Assembly (NCBI RefSeq): GCF_001659605.2
Contig: NC_035161.2
Location: 806,001 to 870,000 of the forward strand
Reading direction: 5' to 3'
Source of the DNA: Manihot esculenta
Lineage: Eukaryota; Streptophyta; Magnoliopsida; Malpighiales; Euphorbiaceae
DNA: 64,000 bases
The notes beneath the pieces were generated by a model. The model worked only from the letters and a program-made list of their open reading frames with translations. It ran no database searches and had not been told where the DNA came from. The position numbers and the translations under genes are program-made. Shown one piece after another: positions 1 through 7,302 of this stretch (positions within the stretch are counted from its first letter, which is position 1; each line of letters opens with the position of its first letter).

Positions 1-1
1 C

Positions 2-1681
2 CAAAGAGAGCTGAACTTGAGGCAGAGGAGATGGATAGAACTGCTCAGTGACTATGATTGCAAGATACAGTACCATCCGGGTAAGGCTAATGTAGTAGCT
101 GATGCCTTAAGCCGGAAATCACTTGGCAGTCTATCCCACATCACGGCAGAGAGGAGACCGGTGGTGAAGGAATTTTATAAGCTCATCAATGAAGGTTTAC
201 AGATGGAGTTGTCTGGTACAGGTGTTTTGATAGCCCAAATGAGAGTGACACCTGTGTTTCTGGAGCAGGTGGCTCAGAAACAGCACGAGGACCCAGAGTT
301 AGTGAAGATTGCCAGGACTGTCCAGTCAGGCAAGAGTGAAGAGTTCAAATTTGACAGTAAGGGGATCCTCCGCTATGGGAATAGACTATGTGTACCAGAT
401 GACATCGGGCTAAAAGGAGACATTATGAGAGAGGCTCATAATGCAAGATACAGTGTTCACCCTGGAGCCACCAAGATGTATCAGGATCTGAAGAGGGTGT
501 ATTGGTGGCCAGCCATGAAGAGAGAAGTGGCACAGTTCGTGTCAGCCTGCGAAGTATGTCAGAGGGTGAAGCTGGAACATCAGAGGCCGGCTGGAATGCT
601 TAACCCACTGCCGATTCCAGAGTGGAAATGGGAGAATATCGCCATGGATTTTGTAGTGGGGTTACCGGCAACATCCAACAGGTTAGACTCCATATGGGTG
701 ATAGTGGATAGACTCACTAAATCTGCTCACTTCATCCCTGTCAGGAGCAACTACTCTGTGGATAAACTGGCGCAAGTGTATGTTGATGAGATCGTCAGGC
801 TGCATGGGGTTCCCGTTTCAATAGTGTCAGATAGAGGGCCCCAGTTCACCTCTAGGTTTTGGCGGAGTCTGCAGGATGCCATGGGTACTAGGTTGGATTT
901 CAGCACTGCCTTCCATCCACAGACAGACGGACAGTCAGAGAGGACCATCCAGACAATAGAGGACATGCTCAGGATGTGTGTGCTGGATTTTGGCGGTTCT
1001 TGGAGGCAACATCTACCCTTGGTGGAGTTCGCCTACAATAACAGCTATCATGCCAGCATAGGGATGGCCCCATATGAAGCTTTGTATGGGAGGAAGTGCA
1101 GGTCACCTGTTTGCTGGGAAGAAGTTGGAGAAAAGGCCTTGGCAGGGCCTGAACTGGTAGAGATCACCAGCAGGGTGGTACCCTTAATCAGGGAGAGAAT
1201 CAAGACAGCTGCAAGCAGACAGAAGAGTTATGCAGACATCCGCAGAAGACTAGTAGAGTTTCAGGAGGGGGATCTCGTATTGCTCAAGGTGTCCCCAATG
1301 AAAGGGGTGGTTCGGTTTGGTAAGAAGGGTAAGCTAGCTCCACGGTACATCGGACCCTTCGAGGTCTTGCAAAAGGTTGGGAATGTATCGTACAAGCTGG
1401 ACTTGCCTGCTTCTATGGAAAGAATCCATCCGGTTTTCCATGTTTCCATGCTGAGGAAGTTCGTGTCAGATCCGGGCAAGGTCCTTAGTGAGCCTGATGT
1501 GGAGATCCAGGAGGATCTCACCTATGTAGAGCAGCCAGTACGGATTGTGGACACACAGATCAGAAAGTTGAGGAACAAGGAAATCCCGATGGTAAAAGTC
1601 CTTTGGAACCACCACAATATGGAAGAATGCACTTGGGAGACACGGGAGTCCATGCTCCAGCAATATCCCCATCTCTTTTGA
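2..1681 (+). CDS. Tekay-type gypsy polyprotein, C-terminal part (copy A): RNase H end, integrase, chromodomain
   Basis: This is the 3' part of a Ty3/gypsy chromovirus polyprotein; its start lies before the window. It opens in the C-terminal end of RNase H ([19 protein letters not shown], then DALSRK). The integrase zinc-binding HHCC region follows (H in [15 protein letters not shown] residues in SACEVCQRVK). The catalytic triad is present: D in [10 protein letters not shown] in [14 protein letters not shown] and E in [15 protein letters not shown]. The protein ends with an SH3-like region ([19 protein letters not shown]) and a chromodomain ([20 protein letters not shown]) shortly before the stop. 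The product would insert element cDNA into nuclear chromatin, and the chromodomain is thought to guide targeting. No internal stop is seen in about 558 codons, so this is among the best kept integrases in the window. PPT and LTR follow directly. Confidence 0.93.
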   Translation, partial: QRELNLRQRRWIELLSDYDCKIQYHPGKANVVADALSRKSLGSLSHITAERRPVVKEFYKLINEGLQMELSGTGVLIAQMRVTPVFLEQVAQKQHEDPELVKIARTVQSGKSEEFKFDSKGILRYGNRLCVPDDIGLKGDIMREAHNARYSVHPGATKMYQDLKRVYWWPAMKREVAQFVSACEVCQRVKLEHQRPAGMLNPLPIPEWKWENIAMDFVVGLPATSNRLDSIWVIVDRLTKSAHFIPVRSNYSVDKLAQVYVDEIVRLHGVPVSIVSDRGPQFTSRFWRSLQDAMGTRLDFSTAFHPQTDGQSERTIQTIEDMLRMCVLDFGGSWRQHLPLVEFAYNNSYHASIGMAPYEALYGRKCRSPVCWEEVGEKALAGPELVEITSRVVPLIRERIKTAASRQKSYADIRRRLVEFQEGDLVLLKVSPMKGVVRFGKKGKLAPRYIGPFEVLQKVGNVSYKLDLPASMERIHPVFHVSMLRKFVSDPGKVLSEPDVEIQEDLTYVEQPVRIVDTQIRKLRNKEIPMVKVLWNHHNMEECTWETRESMLQQYPHLF

Positions 1682-1744
1682 AGGTTAGTTTCTATGCGTT
1701 TTTATCTGTATGTATGTTGTGTTGTTGTGCATGTGCTAGTTGAG

Positions 1745-1781
1745 GAACATTCGGGGACGAATGTTCTTAAGGGGGGGAGAA
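1745..1781 (+). other. Polypurine tract of copy A with conserved upstream stem-loop
   Basis: The polypurine tract AAGGGGGGGAGAA (1769-1781) lies directly before the 3' LTR and would prime plus-strand DNA synthesis. Just before it, GAACATTCG (1745-1753) and CGAATGTTC (1758-1766) form a perfect 9-bp stem with a GGGA loop. The same arrangement is seen beside the PPTs of copies C, D2 and E, and in weaker form in B and F. Confidence 0.85.
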
Positions 1782-1958
1782 TGTAATACCCGGCTAGACT
1801 CCGGTATCGGAATTCCTACCGTCCGGTGGAATCTCGGATGTCGGAAGCCTCTAGAAGGGTAAAACCATGCTTTATAAAATGTTTTCATGTATATTAATGT
1901 TTTTAAGTATGTTTTTAAATGAGTTTTTGCATGAAAATTCTCTAAGGAAAAACTCAGG

Positions 1959-2143
1959 TTCGGCCGCCGAAAGTCAGGTTCGGCCGCCGAACGTGCATGC
2001 ATGCGGAGGCACGTTAGGCCCCCGAAAGTATGAGTGAGGGAAATGCAGGTTCGGCCGCCGAACCTAATGTTCGGCCGCCGAACATTGCATGGATACGGAG
2101 GCACATTCGGCCCCCGAACGTGGTCTGGCCAGCCACTATAAAA
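1959..2143 (+). promoter_or_regulatory. U3 promoter of LTR A: palindrome array plus TATA box
   Basis: Four exact copies of TTCGGCCGCCGAA lie at 1959-1971, 1979-1991, 2050-2062 and 2070-2082, with degenerate versions near 2013 and 2105. They end about 20-50 bp before a TATA box (TATAAAA, 2137-2143), so they occupy the proximal promoter of the retrotransposon. The motif contains GCCGCC, the core of the plant ERF-bound GCC box (family knowledge). Binding here is inference. Confidence 0.6.
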
Positions 2144-2681
2144 GGGTCCCCTTGGTCCGCACGGGCGAGCTTTTTCTCTCCCATTTGTCGGCCAAGGTGA
2201 GTCTTCGCCGCTCCTCCCTCAATCTTGAATGTTTTCCTTAGATTTTTCATGGTTTTCACAAGTTTATAATTTTTGTTTTGAAGATTTGTGAGTTTTGAGC
2301 AAGTTTTGAGCTTGGAGACCTAAGGAGCTAAATTTCTCCCAACTCCAAGTTAGATCGCCTCTACTCTCGATCTTCAAGAGGTAAGGGTCGATCTTGAAGT
2401 CTTTTTATGTTTTAAACAAGTTTTATGCAAGATTCATGGGGTAGAATGGCATGTTTAGGGATATATGCATGTTTGAGTAAATGTTAGGTTTTTGATGTTT
2501 GATGAACAATGTAGCTTGATTGTGTGTTTGTGGAGTGTTGTAGATGGGGCATATACTTGTTTGAGGCCCCTAGGAACTTGTATGCATGCTTTGGGTTGAA
2601 AAATATGCATGATTGGTAGGTTTGGAGGCGAAATGGGCAAAGGGAGCCAAGTTTCTGCCCTTTGGCAGAAACCAGGTTCGG

Positions 2682-2890
2682 CAGCCGAAGGTACTTTCGG
2701 CCGCCGAAGGTACTTTCGGCCGCCGAACATGGCTGGGGAGGCAGGCCTTTCGGCTGCCGAAGTTGCCCCCGAAAAGAGACTTTCGTCTCTGTCTGGCACT
2801 TTCGGCCGCCGAAGGTGCCGCCGAACCTAGCTGAGTTTCGTCTCTGTCCAGGACTTTCGGCCGCCGAAGGTGCCGCCGAAAGTGCCCTGT
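2682..2890 (+). repeat. Leader cluster of TTCGGCCGCCGAA-type motifs in LTR A
   Basis: About ten perfect or near copies of the motif and its half-sites (GGTGCCGCCGAA, CTTTCGGC) lie within roughly 200 bp, some 540 bp downstream of the TATA box and so inside the predicted transcript. The same cluster recurs in LTRs B (11770-12010), S1 (22956-23200), C (33828-34060 and 42977-43220), S2 (38916-39160), E (47810-48090 and 55350-55620) and the last fragment (63412-63495). Confidence 0.8.
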
Positions 2891-3251
2891 TCAGCCATTT
2901 CATGCATATTTTCTGTGATGTTTTCGTGATATTTTAGGGGGTTTTTGGGGGATATATTAGAGTCATGTTTACATATGTTTGGTCCCTCATTGGAGTCCAC
3001 CTGTGTAGGTTCGGACCCGAGGAACCAAGGACCCCAGCAGTGAGCCAGCTGCTACAGAGTTGTCAGAGTCAGCCAGAGGTGAGTGGGACTATACTTAACC
3101 TTTTAAATTAAGAAATTAAATGTTTTTAACATGCTTCATGCATCATGATTATATTATAGGTTGTTTGCATTAGAATCACGAATTATGTTGCATTGCATTA
3201 TTATTTGTTGTTGATGGGGGATGGACATTGCACGACTCATTAGCCCTTTTT

Positions 3252-3371
3252 ACGAAGTCCTGTGGTGCCCATAATAGGGCCGGGCAATAGCTCCGATCTA
3301 CGAAGTCCTGTGGTGCCCATAATAGGGCCGGGCAATACGAAGTCCTGTGGTGCCCATAATAGGGCCGGGCA
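3252..3371 (+). repeat. Three-copy stem-loop repeat in LTR A
   Basis: Three tandem copies of a unit starting CGAAGTCCTGTGG and ending GGGCCGGGCA. Each can fold through GCCC-ataata-GGGC. Other LTRs of this family carry two copies at the same place, often with different stem sequence. Confidence 0.8.
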
Positions 3372-4004
3372 TGGAGCTGAGGGATTTTTGGGTCAGTCCG
3401 TCCATGATGTGAAATGTTTGTGCAGTGATGCATTCTATGATAACATGTTTTAAATATTCTTTTCACAGTTCTACTCACTGGGCATCTAGCTCACCCCTCT
3501 CCCCTAACCCCCCCAGGTTTGCAGGTACGGGATAGATAGAGAAGACAAGAAGAGAAAAAGTCATTTATGTAATAGTTAGTTTGTGGACATGACAATTGTA
3601 TTATGATGATATGTAAAAGATTACAGTATGTATGTAATGAGGTTATTGAGGATAGAGTTGTGCTTGACCATAGTATATTGTTAATCCCATTAGTATCTTT
3701 ACATGATCTTTATGTTATGATGTTTAAGTAAACCAACTCTCCATATGTTGTATAGCCCTTCGAGGCTTATTGAGATCCCACAGAGGGACTTTATTTATGT
3801 AAATGATCAGAGTATGCACAGGTTGAGTTGGCGATTGATAGCATGTATGCAAGAAGAAGTTTTAATTTTTATGTATGATGTTGATCATGTATGGGATTAT
3901 ACAGGTGTACAGGTTATATGTCAGGCTTGCTACGGGTCCCGGCGGCCTTAAGTCGACCCGGATCCTAGCGCCGGTAGCGGTCCGGATTTCCGAGGCGTTA
4001 CAGA

Positions 4005-4022
4005 TAAAAAGGCGCCTTTTTA
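4005..4022. repeat. 18-bp palindromic linker next to hairpin element
   Basis: TAAAAAGGCGCCTTTTTA is a perfect palindrome. It separates the end of LTR A (4002, plus GA) from the start of the hairpin at 4023. The identical linker joins two hairpins at 46463-46480, so it belongs to the hairpin system and is not chance sequence. Confidence 0.75.
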
Positions 4023-4561
4023 TGTAACAGCCCGGCCCTTCTCGCACGGCACTGTTACCACTCACGGCCCAGGGCTATCCCTCGCCTGGCCTCTTGCCAC
4101 CTCGGGCTTTCCACTGGCGTCGTGAGCAGCTCTTAACATCCCTTCACCCTCACGGGTTCCGGGCAGGATTTGTCCCTCGGGGGAGCCATTACGGCCCGCC
4201 CTAGCCCGAGTGGATTTGGCCCAATTCCTTCCTCTGGGAATTAGGTCGCCTCCCCCACTGCTCGAACCCTTGACCTCCCACTTTAAGGGAATAGCCCTTA
4301 AAGTGGGAGGTCAAGGGTTCGAGCAGTGGGGGAGGCGACCTAATTCCCAGAGGAAGGAATTGGGCCAAATCCACTCGGGCTAGGGCGGGCCGTAATGGCT
4401 CCCCCGAGGGACAAATCCTGCCCGGAACCCGTGAGGGTGAAGGGATGTTAAGAGCTGCTCACGACGCCAGTGGAAAGCCCGAGGTGGCAAGAGGCCAGGC
4501 GAGGGATAGCCCTGGGCCGTGAGTGGTAACAGTGCCGTGCGAGAAGGGCCGGGCTGTTACA
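4023..4561. mobile_element. Foldback (hairpin) element, subtype 1, 539 bp
   Basis: Two inverted arms of 267 bp that read as perfectly matched by eye, with a 5-nt loop (AATAG at 4290-4294). It starts TGTAACAGCCCGG and ends CCGGGCTGTTACA. It has no coding capacity. The right flank is the middle of Tekay LTR B (TTTCAGAGCTAGC), so the element sits in, or at a deletion edge of, that LTR. Near the loop it carries TCAAGGGTTCGAG, which resembles a pol III B box; no convincing A box was found. Related units are at 46211-46462, 46481-47033 and 63074-63369. The TG...CA ends and the 5-bp duplication at the second locus resemble integrase products, while the overall form is that of a foldback element. The family is not recognised. 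Confidence 0.85.
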
Positions 4562-5507
4562 TTTCAGAGCTAGCTAGAGGTGAGTGGAATAACTTTCACT
4601 GTTTTAAATTAAATTAATAAGAGTTTTAGCATGAATCACGCATCATGAATGCCATGAGATATAGTAGGGTGTTTGCATTAGTATTCACGAATATGTTGCA
4701 TTGCATATTAAGCTGTTGTTGTGGGTGAATGTTGAATGATCCATTAGCCCATATGTCATGAGATCCCATGGAAGTCCAGGTGTGCTTGCTACGGCTCTAC
4801 GCCCCTGGCACTATGACAGCCTATGGAAGTCTAGGTGTGCCTGCTACGGCTCTACGCCCCTGGCATAAGTAAGTAGCATAGGGGCTAATTGGTGACAAGT
4901 TCATCCTTGTTGTGGAATGTTTGTGTTATGACGCATTACATGAAAGCATGAATTTTAAATCTATGTTTGTATTATTCTGCTCACTGGGCTCTTGTAGCTC
5001 ACCCCACTCCCTTAATCCCCAGGTTTGCAGGTACAGGTTAGATCAGGAGGTTGGCTAGAGTGAAGTCTATTATGTTGTAATAGATAGTAGTGGACATGAG
5101 AATGATGTAATGAATTTTATGAATAGTCATGTAATGTAAGTATGAGCCTTTGATGTATTGAGGTTTTAGAGATGTGCTTGACCCTAGTATGTTGAGAATC
5201 CCTTTTATGCATGATTTATTTATGAGTTAATAATGTTCATGATTATCCAAGCTTATATGAATGTTGTGATACCCCATTGGAGTATTTGATGAGGACTCCA
5301 GTGTGTGGTCTATGTTATGGTTTTGTGCATGAACAGGTATGCTTGGATAAAAGAAAAGAAAAAAAAATTTACAGACTATGTATATGTTGATCATGTATGG
5401 GATTTCACAGGTATTCAGAATGTATGTAGGCTTGCTACGGGTCCCGGCGGCCTTATGCCGATCTGGATCCTAGCGCCGGTAACGGGTCGGATTTCCGGGT
5501 CGTTACA
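4562..5507 (+). mobile_element. Partial 5' LTR of copy B
   Basis: Aligns by eye to 12187-13137 of the 3' LTR: the gtgagtgg segment, two stem-loop repeats (4771-4810 and 4825-4864), the GTTTGCAGGTAC segment and the end GGGTCGTTACA. The U3 region and promoter are missing. Confidence 0.88.
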
Positions 5508-5510
5508 GAG

Positions 5511-5523
5511 TGGTATCAGAGCC
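5511..5523 (+). other. Primer binding site, initiator tRNA-Met (copy B)
   Basis: TGGTATCAGAGCC begins 3 bp after the LTR end and is complementary to the 3' end of plant initiator tRNA-Met, the usual primer of this lineage. Confidence 0.9.
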
Positions 5524-5780
5524 CTAGGTTCAAATGATCGGACCTAGAGTGTCGGGCTCATAGGTGTTCTAGAAGGTCAAGCACAGTAGGAAAATCATGT
5601 CCACTAGGATAGGATGTAGAGTCCTGTCTATATGATGATGTGATATGCCATGATGATATGCATGTGCATAAATGTTATGATATGTATGCTATGTATGTGA
5701 TGTAGGTTCATGTGTTCCCACATGAACCAGATGATGCTAATGATTTTATATGCTATGTGTTGCTTTTTCAGAAGTTAAGG
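5524..5780 (+). other. Untranslated leader of copy B
   Basis: About 257 bp between PBS and gag, rich in ATGATATG-like repeats. It ends in a pyrimidine-rich TTTTTCAG (5764-5771), which resembles a 3' splice site, 9 bp before the gag ATG. Homologous leaders precede the gag of E (49196-49443) and the fragment at 55857. Confidence 0.65.
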
Positions 5781-7302
5781 ATGAGAGGAACTCGTCGATC
5801 TGCACGATTGACTGGAGTGCCACCTTAGGACGAGGGCACTGATGCCCGTCCTCCAGCATTGCCTAGGGCAATGTCTAGTAGGTCCAGCAGGGACAGAGCA
5901 GTGAGAGACCTTAGAAGGTCTTTGGATCTGGGTAGAAGCAGATCAGTGAGGGGAACAGTTCAGGGAGGCATGTCTGAGGATATGGATGTGGAGCAGAGGA
6001 GGGATAGCAGTCTTGGTGTGAGCATGCCAGAAGAGGGCATGGGAGAGTCAGAAGGAGGCACTCAGGCCTCGGGGTTTGTTCAGCCGCCCCATTACCCACT
6101 TTATTCACACCATCCAGGGTATTCGATGGGAGGTACATCGGATTACCCTAGCTTTAGCCCTTACCCTTCACACATGCCATACCCACCTTACTACCCACCA
6201 TACTCTCAGTATCCTATGTACCCACCTCCACCATACTACCCAGGTACAGCAAACCCTACCCCAGGGGATGTTGCACCTCCTCCACCACCACGAGAACCTA
6301 CTGTCCCAGAAACTCAAGTACCCAAACCTACCTCATCTGGAGGGAGCAAGGCCAAGATGACTGATTATATGAAGTTGGGTGCTCCTCAATATGACACAGG
6401 AGATGACCCTTTTGAGTATCTTGGGAGGGTCAAGATGATCACAGATGAGATAGGGTCTGATGACAGTAGAGCCATTCAGATGGCTGGGTTTACATTAAAG
6501 TGCAAGAAGGCCTGTGACTGGTACAAGAATTATGTGAACCCGAGGGGTGGACAGCATGTCCTGGGAAGAGTTTGCAAATGAGTTTGCGAGCTGGGCTTTC
6601 CCTGAAAGCTCCAGAGAGCAGAAAATGATAGAATTTAAGCAGTTGAGGCAGACCGATGAGATGACTGTGGATGAGTATACAGACAGATTCCTGGAGTTGT
6701 TGTCATATTCTGGGCAGAACTTGGACACGGAGCAGAAGAAATCTAGAAGGTACATCATGAGGCTTCACTCCAGGTATTCCTCTTTGATACAGTCAGCAGA
6801 GAGGGAGAGTTTCCACACCATAGTGGATATGGCTCGGAGAATGGAGGCTAGTGCAATTGTTGAGGGGAAGGTCAGACAGTCAGTGGCACAGCCTTCCGGT
6901 TCCAAGACCCCAGGTGGGGGAAAGATAGATCCCTCTTCTGTGGGTTCAACAGCTTCTGGCAGTAAGAAGTGGGATAGAGGCCACAGGAAGTCCAAGAAGA
7001 ACAAGTTCTGGCACAAGATCAAGTCAGGTCTGGGATTAGGAAGTGGCTCGGGCTCAGGTGCAGATATTCCAGCATGCATGAGGTGTGGGAGGCCACACAA
7101 GGAAGTGTGTCTGGTGGGGACGAACACATGTTTCAGATGCGGACAGGAGGGGCATTTGGCTCGGGACTGTCCTAGAGCAGCTTTTGTGACACCGTCCCAG
7201 CAGACAGCTTCGGGTAGCGTTGTGCAGCCAGTAGCTCCAGCCGCGACACAGGCCAGTGGCAGAGGCAGAGGGAGAGGGTCAGCCTCTTCATCAGTAGGAT
7301 AG
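5781..7302 (+). pseudogene. Tekay gag (capsid and zinc knuckle), copy B
   Basis: This encodes the structural Gag that packages element RNA. The original ATG at 5781 (MRGTRRSARLTG) is set by comparison with copy E. A TAG at 5826 follows after 15 codons. A Pro/Tyr-rich stretch (YPPYYPPYSQYPMYPPPPYY) follows, then the capsid-type retrotransposon gag domain (from MTDYMKLGAP). An extra G near 6543 shifts the frame. The second part (6547-7302) holds the rest of the domain and a CCHC zinc knuckle ([14 protein letters not shown]). A 2-bp loss relative to copy C near 7300 creates a TAG. The paralogues in C and E show that gag and pol were originally one continuous frame. Confidence 0.9.

Larger units (their letters stand above)
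1782..4002 (+). mobile_element. 3' LTR of Tekay copy A
   Basis: A 2,221-bp long terminal repeat with TG...CA ends (TGTAATACCCGG at the start, GCGTTACA at the end). It follows the PPT directly. It carries the family marks: two clusters of TTCGGCCGCCGAA-type motifs, a TATA box, a duplicated stem-loop region and the conserved stretch ending GTTTGCAGGTAC. The 3' flank runs into an 18-bp palindrome and a hairpin element, so no target duplication can be read. Confidence 0.92.

Noticed and set aside
2682..2890. Regular short repeats resembling a CRISPR array
   Set aside because: Spacing is irregular, repeats are in mixed half-sites, and the setting is a plant LTR.
2609..2937. Overlapping plus-strand frames rich in FRPPK/SAAE repeats within LTR A, and similar ones in the other LTRs
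   Set aside because: They are readings of the TTCGGCCGCCGAA array in different frames. Frame and start differ in each copy, so no protein is conserved.
4023..4561. Hairpin as a Cassandra-type TRIM or 5S-derived element
   Set aside because: No 5S-like internal promoter or tandem direct LTRs were found; the arms are inverted, not direct.
4023..4561. Hairpin as a microRNA gene
   Set aside because: Arms are far longer and better matched than plant MIR precursors, and several subtypes are dispersed in transposons. An siRNA source is more likely.
5511..5523. tRNA gene at the tRNA-like sequence
   Set aside because: Only the 13-bp primer complement is present; there is no cloverleaf. The same holds for the tRNA-Asp sites at 25272, 27260 and 61596.
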